From an uncultured Microcaldota archaeon (lineage in GTDB: Archaea; Micrarchaeota; Micrarchaeia; Anstonellales; Bilamarchaeaceae), in contig CAILMQ010000001.1 in assembly GCA_903835385.1 (NCBI GenBank), positions 1 through 48,341 on the forward strand: a stretch of 48,341 bases of DNA, read 5' to 3'. Position numbers and translations under genes: made by a program. Under the pieces are notes generated by a model. It did no database searches, had not been told where the DNA came from, and was given only the letters and a program-made list of their open reading frames with translations. Within the stretch, counting starts at the first letter, position 1, and each line of letters opens with the position of its first letter. This document shows positions 34,421 to 43,233 of the stretch, one piece after another.

Positions 34421-35656
34421 TCAGCCCTTCTTTTCCCCCTCCTTCAGCGCGCCTGCCACGAATTTGAAAATCCACCTCAGCACCACGAGCACGATCACGG
34501 CCACGGCGAGCACGGCCAGGTACCAGTAATCCATCAGCTGCTCCATCAGGGTCTTTGTCTTCACATCAAGGGTGAAATCCTGCGAGTCCGTGAACTCCCT
34601 GCCCTGGGGGTCCTGGAAATCGAAGAGCATGCCTGCCACCTGCTCCCCTGCGGTCGCCTCCTTGTCCACGTGGACGAGGTAGGTCAGGCCCTTCTCCTCG
34701 CCCGGCATCAGCGAGTCGATGTACCTCACCGTCCCGTCCGTGCTGAACGGGAAGATGGGCTGTATCCTGACCTTGAGCTTCCTCGCCTCCTGGCTGCCGG
34801 TGTTTTTCACGGCCACTGTGATTTCCTTGTCCTCGTCCGCGTTGAGCACCGTGCCGGCCGGAGCGCTCGGAGTGAATTCCGCTTTCGCCTTCACCGGCAT
34901 GTCGAATGTGAACGTCTGGCTTCCGGAGGCGTTGTTCTCGTCAGCATAATCCAGGGCCAGCGTCAGCTTGTATGTTCCCGGCGCCGTGCCCTTGAGCGCC
35001 TCCAGGTTGAACACCGCGGACGCGCTCCCGCGCGCGGGTATCTCGCCCAGCGCCTGCTCGCTTCCCGCCCACTTGACCTCTATGCCCTGCGGAGCGTACA
35101 TCCTCGCGCTCGCGGACTCCACCCTGCCGCTTCCGCTGTTCTGGAACGTCACCGTGACCGCTGCCTGGTCGCCCGGGTAGATATCAGTGGGATTCGAGGA
35201 GGCCACCGATGCACTGAGCGACGGCGCGCCAGACACGCGCACGTTGAACGTGTTGGTGTTCGAGAACCTGTCGAACTGCTTCTGGTAGTTCGTGATGACC
35301 GTGACGGGGTAGGTGCCGGCCTGCGCGAGGGAGTCAATCGGGATGTCGAAGGAGACGGTGCCGTTTGTCCCGTCGCTTTCGCAGATGGAGCCAAGGTACT
35401 TCGTGTCCATTCCCTGCACCGAGAGGGGATAGGAGGTGATGAGCTGCAGATTTGTCAGGTCCGCGCAGGTCGCCCATTCCGTGTCCCTGATGTGGAACGT
35501 GAGCGTGACCGTGTGCCCGGGCATTGCCGGAAACTCGCTCAGCGAATAGTTGTATATCTCCAGGTTCGGGTTCACGGCCGCGAAGCTCGCGGCACAGAGC
35601 GCCAGCAGGAACGCCAGCAGCAATCCGTTGTTAAGGGGCCACTTCATTCTCATCAA
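34421..35656 (-). CDS. COG1361-type surface protein with CARDB-like repeats
   Basis: 411 residues. A signal peptide (about 1-27) is followed by three beta-sandwich repeats of CARDB type (about 28-135, 140-240, 245-360). Each contains a segment like V-T-V-T-F-Q-N-S-G-S-G or I-T-V-A-V-K-N-T-G-S. A membrane helix at about 375-395 and a short basic tail follow. Such proteins often accompany ABC-2 type transporters in archaea and may be an extracytoplasmic partner. It is the third gene of an operon that starts with the ABC ATPase; the gap to the permease is 26 nt. Confidence 0.75.
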   Translation of the reverse strand: MMRMKWPLNNGLLLAFLLALCAASFAAVNPNLEIYNYSLSEFPAMPGHTVTLTFHIRDTEWATCADLTNLQLITSYPLSVQGMDTKYLGSICESDGTNGTVSFDIPIDSLAQAGTYPVTVITNYQKQFDRFSNTNTFNVRVSGAPSLSASVASSNPTDIYPGDQAAVTVTFQNSGSGRVESASARMYAPQGIEVKWAGSEQALGEIPARGSASAVFNLEALKGTAPGTYKLTLALDYADENNASGSQTFTFDMPVKAKAEFTPSAPAGTVLNADEDKEITVAVKNTGSQEARKLKVRIQPIFPFSTDGTVRYIDSLMPGEEKGLTYLVHVDKEATAGEQVAGMLFDFQDPQGREFTDSQDFTLDVKTKTLMEQLMDYWYLAVLAVAVIVLVVLRWIFKFVAGALKEGEKKG

Positions 35657-35682
35657 CTCCGCATCAATGTTTATATCAGTGA

Positions 35683-37335
35683 CTATATCAGCTCGCGCTT
35701 GAACATCAGCACGCTGAGTGCCAGCATCACCAGGGCGAAGGCGCAGAGGAACGCGACGTCCGGAAGCACCATCCCGAGCGTGAAGCCCTTGATGACTATG
35801 CCCCTCAGGGCGTCCGCCGCGTAGGTTATGGGAAGCACCTTGGTCAGCCCCTGGAGCGCGGCAGGCATGGTTTCAACCGGGATGAAAACCCCCGCCAGGA
35901 ACATGCTCGGAAGGCTGACAAGCATGGACAGGGCCATGTACTGCTCCTGGGTTTTGGCCATGACCGAGAGTATCATGCCCATTCCTGTCGCGCCCGCGGC
36001 GTATACGGCTATTATCGCCAGTATGGCCAGCAGGCTTCCCTTGATGGTGACGCCGAATATCAGCACCGCGGCGGCCACGATTATGCAGGAGCGGACGGTC
36101 TCGAAAATTATGTAGAAAAGAAGGGTTCCGGCTATTATTGTCGTGTTGGAGGTGGGGGTGAGGAAAACCCTGGTGAGCGAGCCATCCTGCCTCTCGCCCG
36201 CAATCGCCCTGCCCATGCCCATGGCCGCGCCCTGGAACACGATGAGCGCGAGCATGCTCGGTATCAAAAAATCCAGCCCCGGCCTTCCGCTCCCGTATGG
36301 CTCGATTTCGTTCAGCGATATGGCGCTTGCCGGCGTGCTGGAGGCATAGTCCGCTATCTCTCCCGCCTCCTTTCCCGCGCTGTCTATTATTTTCGCAGAA
36401 ACCTTCACCATGCTCCTTTCCATCAGGGCGTCGGAGTAGAGCGTTTTCGATGCGGCGTACATGCCGCCTGCGCCCTGGGCAAGCGCGTCCGTGCCGCCCT
36501 GCAGCCCCTTGAGCAATCCTATCTGGGAAAGGACCTGCCCCTGCGCGTTGCTCGCGGTGAGGAGCTCGTAGGCGGCCTCGGCCGAGGATTTGTTCTGTTC
36601 GTAATCGTACACTATCTGGTTCGGGTCGAACAAATAGCTTCCGAGCGAATTGCGCATGGCCAGGGTGGTGGCTGAGACCATGCTGTCGGTCTGGGACGCC
36701 GTGTACCTGGCTTTCACCACTGCCGCCTGCGTGTTCTGCAGCGCCTGCTCGTCGCCCCTGTTGTCCCCCGCATCCAGCTTCCCTCCGGAAGAGCCCAGTT
36801 CCCGGCTCAGGCCCTGCGCCTTCTGTGACAGCGCTGCCACGCGCGCCGAAGTCAGCTGGACCGACAAGCCCGCTATGACCGCCTGGGTGGACGCCCTGGT
36901 TATCTGCGCTATCGTAGGGTCGGATTCGTCCACGATGACGGACAGCGCGGCGGTCCTTCCGGCCTGGATATCGCTTCCGAAGCCCGCGGGTATGATGAAA
37001 AGGATTTTCACCTGGCCGGATTCTATCATGGCCTTGCCCTCGTCCTGGCTGCTCACCTGGCGCGTTATGGAGAAAAGGTTGTTGCCGTAGAGCTGGGTTT
37101 GCACCATCCTGGAGTAGGCCGAATTGTCGTAATCGGCTATGGCTGCCGGAATGTTCTTCGGGGTCTTTCCCGAAGTGTAACCGAACAGAAGTATCATGAT
37201 AAGGGGAAAAATAAGCAGCGTCCTGAGCCTGAGCGGGTCGGAGCTTATCACCATCCAGTTCTTCTTCACTATGGCGTATATCTTCCTGATGTCCAGGGCC
37301 CTTTCCACGGAGTTGTTCCCGTTGCTTGGCGCCAT
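35683..37335 (-). CDS. ABC-2 type transporter permease
   Basis: 550 residues. One N-terminal helix (about 40-57: L-L-I-F-P-L-I-M-I-L-L-F-G-Y) is followed by a long extracytoplasmic domain (about 60-345), then five C-terminal helices (about 355-548). This is the ABC-2 / YhgE-like layout used in drug, lipid or polysaccharide export. Its first base overlaps the ATPase stop codon by one nucleotide, so it is coupled to it. The exported substrate is unknown. Confidence 0.85.
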   Translation of the reverse strand: MAPSNGNNSVERALDIRKIYAIVKKNWMVISSDPLRLRTLLIFPLIMILLFGYTSGKTPKNIPAAIADYDNSAYSRMVQTQLYGNNLFSITRQVSSQDEGKAMIESGQVKILFIIPAGFGSDIQAGRTAALSVIVDESDPTIAQITRASTQAVIAGLSVQLTSARVAALSQKAQGLSRELGSSGGKLDAGDNRGDEQALQNTQAAVVKARYTASQTDSMVSATTLAMRNSLGSYLFDPNQIVYDYEQNKSSAEAAYELLTASNAQGQVLSQIGLLKGLQGGTDALAQGAGGMYAASKTLYSDALMERSMVKVSAKIIDSAGKEAGEIADYASSTPASAISLNEIEPYGSGRPGLDFLIPSMLALIVFQGAAMGMGRAIAGERQDGSLTRVFLTPTSNTTIIAGTLLFYIIFETVRSCIIVAAAVLIFGVTIKGSLLAILAIIAVYAAGATGMGMILSVMAKTQEQYMALSMLVSLPSMFLAGVFIPVETMPAALQGLTKVLPITYAADALRGIVIKGFTLGMVLPDVAFLCAFALVMLALSVLMFKRELI

Positions 37336-38300
37336 CAGTCCCTCACTTCCTTGCTTGTCAGGTTTATGAATACCTCTTCAAGCGACGGCTCCTTGGACCT
37401 CAGTTCCCTCACGTCTATTTTCCTTTTTGAGAGCAGGCCGGATATCTGGTGGAGCATGCCCCCGCCCACGGTGGGCACCGTCATCTGTATGATGCCGTCA
37501 TCCACCGAAACCGAGGTCGCGCTCACCAGTTCCTTGAGTTCCGCGAGAAGCCGCTCGTCATGGCTTTTCAATTCTATTTCTATCCTGTGCCCGCCGCCGT
37601 ATTTTTCCTTCAGCTCGCTCGGGCTGCCCTCGGCCTTTATCTCCCCCCGGTCCATGATGACTATCCTCTGGCACAGCTTGTCCGCCTCCTCCATGTCGTG
37701 CGTCGTATAGACCACTGTGATTCCGGACCGATTCAGCGTCTGCGTGAGCTCCCTTATGGCGATGCGGCTCTGGGGGTCCAGGCCTGTCGTGGGCTCGTCC
37801 ATGTAGAGTATTTCCGGTGTGTGGAGGATTCCCGCGGCGATGGAAAGGCGCTGCTTCATGCCGCCGGAAAAGCTCCCGGCGCGCACGTTTTTCTGCGCGA
37901 GAAGCCCGACGGTCTTCAGCAGCTCCTCGCTCCTGCGCTTGAGCATCTCCTTTTTCATGCCGTAAAGCTCGCCTATGTACCAGAGGTTCTCCATGGCGCT
38001 GAGCTCGTCGAACATCGCGAACTCCTGCGGGACCACGCCGATTCTGGCCCGGACCAGGGGCGCTTCGTCCCTTATGTCATAGCCGGCGACCTTCGCGTCG
38101 CCGCTTGTCGGCGAGAGCAATGTCGTCAGCATCTTGATGGTGGTTGTCTTGCCAGCGCCGTTGGGGCCCAGGAAGCCGAAAAGCTCGCCCTTCCTGATTC
38201 TGAGGTTAAGGGAGTCCACCGCGGTGAGGGTGCCGAACTTCCTCGTGAGGTCCTTGCACTCTATCGCATATCCGTTGGGGGTATTGGATTCGAGGCTCAC
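37335..38300 (-). CDS. ABC transporter ATP-binding protein
   Basis: 321 residues. Walker A G-P-N-G-A-G-K-T-T (45-53), signature S-F-S-G-G-M-K-Q-R (about 143-151), Walker B I-L-Y-M-D-E-P-T-T-G-L-D and the H-loop T-T-H-D are all present. A C-terminal extension of about 90 residues (from about 230) is of the type found in DrrA/CcmA-like exporters, fitting an ABC-2 partner. First gene of the operon with the permease and COG1361 protein. Confidence 0.92.
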   Translation of the reverse strand: MSLESNTPNGYAIECKDLTRKFGTLTAVDSLNLRIRKGELFGFLGPNGAGKTTTIKMLTTLLSPTSGDAKVAGYDIRDEAPLVRARIGVVPQEFAMFDELSAMENLWYIGELYGMKKEMLKRRSEELLKTVGLLAQKNVRAGSFSGGMKQRLSIAAGILHTPEILYMDEPTTGLDPQSRIAIRELTQTLNRSGITVVYTTHDMEEADKLCQRIVIMDRGEIKAEGSPSELKEKYGGGHRIEIELKSHDERLLAELKELVSATSVSVDDGIIQMTVPTVGGGMLHQISGLLSKRKIDVRELRSKEPSLEEVFINLTSKEVRD

Positions 38301-38358
38301 AGTTAGTGCTTGGGCGAGGGAATTTATATGATTATTGTAAATGGATTCGGGTCGCCGC

Positions 38359-38494
38359 CTACCTGTACTTTTTCTCGCCCGCGCGAATCGGGATTGCCAG
38401 GGTGTTCTCCTCCGGCGGGTAGGGGCACATGTAGCCCTCCACGTAGGCGCAGTAGGGGGTTGTAGGCGCGGTTGAAATCAAGCCAGTACTGCAT
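38359..38494 (-). pseudogene. frameshifted DUF1684-like small gene or remnant
   Basis: On the minus strand Y-W-L-D-F-N-R-A-Y-N-P is followed, after a shift of one base, by C-A-Y-V-E-G-Y-M-C-P-Y-P-P-E-E-N-T-L and I-R-A-G-E-K-K-Y-R, then a stop. This is the C-terminal signature of DUF1684. The break falls in a run of five G on the plus strand (38455-38459), where one base too many explains it. Only about 45-60 residues are present, less than a full DUF1684 protein. It may be a remnant or a short version with a sequencing error. Confidence 0.55.
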
Positions 38495-38573
38495 GGCGTG
38501 GCGCACAAAGGGGCCGAGGCGCCTCGAATGGCGCGCCGCCAATATTTTATAATCTGAGCGGGTAATCCGCCTG

Positions 38574-39248
38574 ATGGACGTTGACCCGGCCAGGAAAAAA
38601 ATGCTGCTGCTGTTTGCTGCCGCGTTGGCAGTGGTCAGCCTGATGTTTTTCCTGCCTGCAGGCACACTGGACTACTGGCAGGCCTGGGCGTACATGGCGA
38701 TAGTGTTCGTCCCGGCATCATTGGTAATCCTCTATTTCCTGAACAAGGACCCCGAATTCCTGGAGCGGAGGATGAGGACCAGGGAAAAGGAGGCGAAACA
38801 GCAGCTGGTGGTGAAGCTTGCGGGCGCGCTTTTCCTAATCGGCTTCCTCATTCCCGGCCTGGACCGCCGCTTCGGATGGTCCAGCGTTCCGCCGGGATTG
38901 GTGATTGCCGCGGATGCGGCGGTTCTCCTCAGTTACTTCCTGGTTTTCCTGGTCTTCAGGGAGAACAGCTACGCAGGGCGCACGGTCGAGGTCGAAAAGG
39001 GGCAGAAGGTGATATCCACCGGGCCATACTCGGCCATCAGGCATCCGATGTACCTTGGGATGATAACAATGTATGTGGCCACCCCGATAGCGCTCGGCTC
39101 CTATGTGGCATTGCCCGTGTTCCTGCTAATCGTGCCGCCCATGATACTGCGCATCCTGAACGAGGAGGAGGTCCTCAGGCGCGAATTGGCCGGGTACGCG
39201 GAATACTGCGGCAAAATAAGATATCGGCTCATTCCGTTCGTTTGGTGA
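38574..39248 (+). CDS. isoprenylcysteine carboxyl methyltransferase-like membrane protein
   Basis: 224 residues, about five hydrophobic helices. The C-terminal G-P-Y-S-A-I-R-H-P-M-Y-L-G (about 150-162) and the late E-E-E-V-L-R-R-E-L-A-G-Y-A-E-Y motif are the SAM-binding signature of the ICMT/phospholipid methyltransferase superfamily. It probably methylates a lipid or isoprenoid; the substrate is unknown. TATA-like aatattttataatc at 38541-38554 is about 26 nt before the ATG. Confidence 0.8.
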   Translation: MDVDPARKKMLLLFAAALAVVSLMFFLPAGTLDYWQAWAYMAIVFVPASLVILYFLNKDPEFLERRMRTREKEAKQQLVVKLAGALFLIGFLIPGLDRRFGWSSVPPGLVIAADAAVLLSYFLVFLVFRENSYAGRTVEVEKGQKVISTGPYSAIRHPMYLGMITMYVATPIALGSYVALPVFLLIVPPMILRILNEEEVLRRELAGYAEYCGKIRYRLIPFVW

Positions 39249-39302
39249 GCGGGCGGCGCGCCCCGGGGATTAGCCGGACCCTGGGCCTGGTTGATTTTTT
39301 TT

Positions 39303-39335
39303 GGTGACTACATTTCCCGGTTTTGTGGTCACCTA
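39303..39335. repeat. GGTGACYAC motif pair downstream of the Fic gene
   Basis: GGTGACTACA (39303-39312) is on the plus strand and GTGGTCACCTA (39325-39335) is the same motif inverted; the inverted copy overlaps the last codons of the Fic gene. Two more copies lie upstream of that gene at 40281 and 40312. Confidence 0.5.
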
Positions 39336-40271
39336 TTTTTTGAGGGATGTTTTCAATCGCTTGTATTCCTTCAGCATAAGCTCGATCGTTGGCCGTATGT
39401 TCCGTTCCTTCTCGTAAGCCTGCAAAGCTGCATAATACTCTTTCCTGTTCTTCAGTTCGATATTGAGCGGCGGAAGGCCATGCTTCAGCAGGATGTTTAT
39501 CAAAAGCAATCTTCCGACCCGTCCATTTCCATCCTGGAACGGGTGTATGTTCTCGAACTGGTTGTGCACAACCGCTGCGACAATCAGTGGCGGGTATTTC
39601 TTCCGGTTTTTTTTATACCAGCCCACCAGTCCTTTAAGGAGAGAAACGACCTGGGTTGAAGGCGCTCCCCTGTGGACAACATTGCCAAACCCATCGGCGA
39701 TGACGACCTCCACCCCCCGCCCCCTGAATCTTCCTGTGAAATGTTTCGAATTCTTGAACACAATCCGGTGCAGTTCCCTTATCAACTCCAGGGAAACGTG
39801 CTCTTTGGTCTTTCTGATGTAAGCGACGGCCTCCGCGACTCCGTAGGTCTCGGATATCTCCTCTTTTGGCTTGTCCGGCCATTTGTCCCTCTCGAGTATG
39901 TTGCCGACCTCTTTCCCCCCGATCGTCGAACCCTCTATGGCATTGGTGTCGTAGGTGAAAGCTTCGGTGAACTTCAGCCAGTCGTTTTCACCCAGGTGAA
40001 CCATTTTTATCCTGCCTTTCGCTTCGAGGCCCCTGAGCTCCTGGATTTCAGAAGGAGCCAGGACTGTCCGGTAAGGGTCGTGTATGAAGCTGACGCTCTG
40101 AAGCCTCTCCTGGATTTTCCCTTCGGCTTCCTTTCGTTTCCCGGCAATCTGTTTTCCGGACAGGTCTTCGCCGAGATATACCCGTATTTTCCTGGTTTTG
40201 CCCTCCTTTCGGTAAGAGTAGGCGAGGTAGTATTTTTTCTTATCTTTCTCCTTTCGGATTTCGATGTGCAT
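39333..40271 (-). CDS. Fic family protein (AMP-transferase type)
   Basis: 312 residues. The catalytic Fic motif is H-P-F-Q-D-G-N-G-R-V-G-R (243-254), complete. An inhibitory-helix motif T-N-A-I-E-G (109-114, [S/T]-x-x-x-E-[G/N]) lies N-terminal to the Fic core, so it is likely self-inhibited, with Glu113 blocking ATP. The N-terminal 60 residues are very basic and may bind DNA or RNA. The target is unknown. Flanking copies of GGTGAC-YAC suggest autoregulation. Stand-alone gene. Confidence 0.9.
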   Translation of the reverse strand: MHIEIRKEKDKKKYYLAYSYRKEGKTRKIRVYLGEDLSGKQIAGKRKEAEGKIQERLQSVSFIHDPYRTVLAPSEIQELRGLEAKGRIKMVHLGENDWLKFTEAFTYDTNAIEGSTIGGKEVGNILERDKWPDKPKEEISETYGVAEAVAYIRKTKEHVSLELIRELHRIVFKNSKHFTGRFRGRGVEVVIADGFGNVVHRGAPSTQVVSLLKGLVGWYKKNRKKYPPLIVAAVVHNQFENIHPFQDGNGRVGRLLLINILLKHGLPPLNIELKNRKEYYAALQAYEKERNIRPTIELMLKEYKRLKTSLKK

Positions 40272-40280
40272 GGCTGGTTT

Positions 40281-40322
40281 AGGTGACTACAAATATATAA
40301 ATATATCTATTAGGTGACCACA
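40281..40322 (-). promoter_or_regulatory. Fic promoter with paired operator-like repeats
   Basis: AGGTGACTACA (40281-40291) and TAGGTGACCACA (40311-40322) flank an A/T-only TATA-like stretch (40290-40306). The first copy lies between the TATA element and the start codon at 40271, a position where bound repressor would block transcription. Confidence 0.5.
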
Positions 40323-40325
40323 CGC

Positions 40326-41243
40326 TCAAACCGGCCTTCCTTCGGCCCTGAGCCTCTCCAACTCGGCAGGCGGAGCCCCGTATTCCGGCGTATCAACCGA
40401 ATCCGGGATTTTGCCCCTCTTGTACCTCCACAGCGGCGCGGTGTCAAGGCGGTAGAAAAATTTCCAGCCCGAATATGTCGGCGCGTAGTCTATTTTCGTG
40501 CAGCCCCTGCATCTCGCGAGCTTTATGTTCTCTGCCAGCGCGACTTTCAGCGTGTCGCCGTATTCCTCGTCCACGCCCCAGACGCAGACCGACATCGTGG
40601 ATTCGCAGAAGAAATACTGGGTTATCAGCACTATTCTTTCGCCCTTCATTATTGACCAGTATTCCGTGCGCAAGTCCTTGTCAAGGATTTCATAAGACGC
40701 CCTGTTCTCGGTCACGAAGTCGGATTTCTCGCCGAACATTTGCTTGTTCAGCTCCGCCATGTCCTCCAGCGTTCCATGCTTTTTGAATTCATATTCCCCG
40801 AACTGCTTCATGGAGTTCCTGAAATTCTTCTGGTGCTTGCCGGAAAAGCGCTTGAGATAATCGTCTATGCTGCTTATGCCCTTGAGGTCTATGAAGAACT
40901 GCGGGCACAGCCCGCTGATGCAGCCGTCGAATTTCTCCACCAGGAAATCAAAATAGACGTTTTCCGGAATATCTTTCGTGGTTTTCATGAACTCCGGGTC
41001 AAAGGTCAGGTAGTTCTTCTCCGCCGCCTCGCCGCCCAGGATGGTATGGATTCCGTTCTCAGGCTCGTACTGCAAGGGGAAGAAGTTCTTTCCGTCGTAA
41101 AGGATAAGGGGCTTCCAGTTGAACGCCTTGGCTATGGCGGCCCTTATGCCCCAGTCGTCGGTCCATATCTCTTTTTTCAAGACCAGTTTGTCCCAGATGA
41201 GTTTTCCTTCCTCAAGCGAAATCTCGCGCATCATAATATTCAA
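40326..41243 (-). CDS. GNAT/FemAB-like acyltransferase
   Basis: 305 residues. A central K-H-Q-K-N-F-R-N-S and the C-terminal S-V-C-V-W-G-V-D-E-E ... A-E-N-I-K-L-A-R-C-R-G segment, ending with Y-A-P-T-Y-S-G-W-K-F-F-Y-R, resemble the BioF2/FemAB-like acetyltransferase group in which two GNAT folds are fused. The acceptor is unknown. Its end is 55 bp upstream of the Fic gene on the same strand. The start may be ATG at 41231 (M-R-E-I-S). Confidence 0.6.
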   Translation of the reverse strand: MNIMMREISLEEGKLIWDKLVLKKEIWTDDWGIRAAIAKAFNWKPLILYDGKNFFPLQYEPENGIHTILGGEAAEKNYLTFDPEFMKTTKDIPENVYFDFLVEKFDGCISGLCPQFFIDLKGISSIDDYLKRFSGKHQKNFRNSMKQFGEYEFKKHGTLEDMAELNKQMFGEKSDFVTENRASYEILDKDLRTEYWSIMKGERIVLITQYFFCESTMSVCVWGVDEEYGDTLKVALAENIKLARCRGCTKIDYAPTYSGWKFFYRLDTAPLWRYKRGKIPDSVDTPEYGAPPAELERLRAEGRPV

Positions 41244-41348
41244 CTATGTACCCTTGTGTGGCGGACAATATTTAACCGATGGTGTGCGGTTGGGAACTGG
41301 AAGGATAAGATAATGAGACGCCCCGGGAATCTTGCCCGCGCCTGTCGC

Positions 41349-41440
41349 GGTCAATCCCCAGGGCTCACTGAGACTTGACACCGGGCACCATGCGCTCTAC
41401 GAGCGCAAGCTTTCCAGTTTCCTGCGGGAAACTGAAAACT
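41349..41440 (-). other. tRNA-Asn 3' flank with structured, repeated motifs
   Basis: The region holds two perfect hairpins: arms TGCGCTC/GAGCGCA (41391-41407) and CAGTTTCC/GGAAACTG with a TGCG loop (41415-41434). It shares three ordered motifs with the tRNA-Gln flank: GAAACTG-AAAAC (41428-41440), CTGAGACTTGAC (41368-41379) and GGTCAA (41349-41354). No ORF is credible. It could be a trailer or an unrecognised RNA. Confidence 0.45.
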
Positions 41441-41459
41441 GAACACTGTAAACTGATTT

Positions 41460-41532
41460 CGCCCCGGGGATGACTCGAACATCCGGCCTGCTGATTAACA
41501 GTCAGCCGCTCTACCGACTGAGCTACCGAGGC
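41460..41532 (-). tRNA. tRNA-Asn (GUU)
   Basis: A complete 73-nt cloverleaf with no intron. Acceptor GCCTCGG pairs with CCGGGGC. The anticodon stem GCTGA/TCAGC encloses C-T-G-T-T-A-A (anticodon GTT), and the T loop is TTCGAGT. Discriminator G, no encoded CCA. Confidence 0.93.
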
Positions 41533-41590
41533 ATAGAAGTGGACTTTTGTTATCAAATCCTGTTTAAAAAACTACACTTTTTGAAAAAAC

Positions 41591-42625
41591 CTACGCCCTG
41601 CGCCCCAGCGCGCGGTCTATGGCTTCCTTTGCTGACTTCATGACCGCACCCACGACGTTCTCATAGGCGCCATACACCACTCCGCCCGCCTTGTCGCCAT
41701 GGCCGCCTCCGTACATCTCCTTGGGCATGTGGAGGATTTCGCTCGTTTCCCTGGCAATCTCGCTGGCGCACACGCCTAGGGCGGCGTCGCTTTCCTTAAC
41801 ACGGAAAGATAGCCTGTAAACACCGTTCTTTATCCTGCCCACTGCCACGGCCACGTTTATGCTCATGTTGCTGAGCGTCATGGCGAACACGGCCGGAATC
41901 TCCTGCGTGGTCCTTCCCACTGCTATGAGCTTGCCACGGTATGTCTCGGTCCTCAGGTGCTTGATGTCCTTGAGCAGGTCCACCAGGGTCCGTGCGCTGA
42001 GCGGCGGATAGGCGAGTGCGTCTATGGCCGGCCTTTTCTCACCATGTATCCTCGCCAGATCGTCGAATACGCGGAGCGTCGGCGTGTCCGCAACCAGCAG
42101 CCTGTCGCTGTCGCCGTATATGCCCACCGCGAGCGCGAGGGCGATGGAAGGGTCCCCCTCTATCCTGCTGCTGGGTATGAGCGACGCGAGGATCTCGCAC
42201 ACCGAGACCGCCTTCTCGTTTCTTATGAACACATCGGCGTCCAGGGGAGTCGAGGTAACGCAGTGGTGGTCTATGACCGCAAGGATATTGTTTTTCCTGC
42301 CGTTCGCGCTGCGCATAAGCGACGGGGTGTTCGTGTCCACCACTATTACCGGGCGGCCGTCGTCTTTGGGTATTTCCGACCATTTTTTCAGGTCCATGCC
42401 GAGCTTGTCCACGAGCGGATCCGTTCGCTGTATGGTGTTCCCTGTTACTATGGCCACGCGCCTGCCCCCTATGTGCCTGCCGAGGCCGTGGGCGCAGCCC
42501 AGGCCGTCCACGTCCGGTATGTCGTGCGTGGTTATTATGGCGCCCTCCGCGCGGGCCGTCCTGACAATGTAATTGAAAATCTCCCTCTGGCGCTGGGTAG
42601 CCATCCCGCCCATGTAACGTTGCAT
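41591..42625 (-). CDS. DHH-family phosphoesterase
   Basis: 344 residues. Motif I reads D-V-D-G-L-G-C-A (38-45) instead of the usual D-x-D-G-x-x-S. The defining V-I-D-H-H is at 117-121, and the DHHA1 domain ends with Y-G-G-G-H-G-D-K-A-G-G near 300. The family includes NrnA-type oligoribonucleases and cyclic-dinucleotide or pAp phosphatases. A TATA-like element about 26 nt upstream suggests a leaderless start at 42625 (alternative 42604). Confidence 0.88.
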   Translation of the reverse strand: MQRYMGGMATQRQREIFNYIVRTARAEGAIITTHDIPDVDGLGCAHGLGRHIGGRRVAIVTGNTIQRTDPLVDKLGMDLKKWSEIPKDDGRPVIVVDTNTPSLMRSANGRKNNILAVIDHHCVTSTPLDADVFIRNEKAVSVCEILASLIPSSRIEGDPSIALALAVGIYGDSDRLLVADTPTLRVFDDLARIHGEKRPAIDALAYPPLSARTLVDLLKDIKHLRTETYRGKLIAVGRTTQEIPAVFAMTLSNMSINVAVAVGRIKNGVYRLSFRVKESDAALGVCASEIARETSEILHMPKEMYGGGHGDKAGGVVYGAYENVVGAVMKSAKEAIDRALGRRA

Positions 42626-42700
42626 GATTAGTATGTGCGTGCTTGTTCTTTTAAATGTTGCTGAAACAGGTTATTTGCGTAAAATACCCTACCTGTTCCC

Positions 42701-43081
42701 TTACCATGGGATGTCGCCGCAGGTGTCCGCGGTTATGCCCTGGCTGGAATACGCGGCCGTGCATTCGTCCATGCATTCCATTTCCGTGGTGTCGCCCTGC
42801 GTGCTGGTGGCGAGCGCGCTGCATTGGGACTGGCATTTGGCGCCCACGCTGGTTTTGCAGCACGTGGTGGCGTCCCCGAGCCCGGCGGCCCTGACCTGTT
42901 CCATGCAGTTCGTGAAGCAGTTCGGGTCCTGGCTCAGCTTGTCGCACACCTTGGTGCATGACTCGCCGTAGGTGCCATACTGGCAGGAGCTTGAAGAAGG
43001 CGTGTTGACCGTGCTGCTGCAGCATCCCATCACAAAGAAGGCGGTTATCGCAATAAAAACAGCCAGGCGCAGGTTCATCAT
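42701..43081 (-). CDS. Cys-rich lipoprotein
   Basis: 126 residues. A signal peptide with lipobox-like F-V-M-G-C (Cys about 20) is followed by a Ser-rich linker and about 14 cysteines in paired spacing (C-x-x-x-C, C-C). It is probably lipid-anchored outside the membrane and held by disulphides. No family recognised. GAGGTGTGC lies just before the two ATGs, overlapping the end of the zinc-ribbon gene, so the genes are co-transcribed. Confidence 0.65.
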   Translation of the reverse strand: MMNLRLAVFIAITAFFVMGCCSSTVNTPSSSSCQYGTYGESCTKVCDKLSQDPNCFTNCMEQVRAAGLGDATTCCKTSVGAKCQSQCSALATSTQGDTTEMECMDECTAAYSSQGITADTCGDIPW

Positions 43082-43088
43082 GCACACC

Positions 43089-43223
43089 TCATGCCTCGTC
43101 GCATATGGACCAGCCGCAATAGATGCACTCCAGGCAGGCTTCCTCGTGGGCGAGTTTTCTCCTGCATCGCGGGCAGATGCCGCTTTCGATGAGCTTCCGG
43201 CTTTCCTCGTTATCATTCGCCAT
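43089..43223 (-). CDS. 44-residue zinc-ribbon protein
   Basis: Residues 17-42 contain I-C-P-R-C and C-L-E-C-I-Y-C-G-W, a typical short zinc ribbon of four cysteines with two extra. The start codon ATG at 43223 gives a polar N-terminus. It lies 10 nt after the 127-residue gene stop (43234) and just before the lipoprotein. It may bind nucleic acid or a protein partner. Confidence 0.65.
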   Translation of the reverse strand: MANDNEESRKLIESGICPRCRRKLAHEEACLECIYCGWSICDEA

Positions 43224-43233
43224 CTCAATCAGT

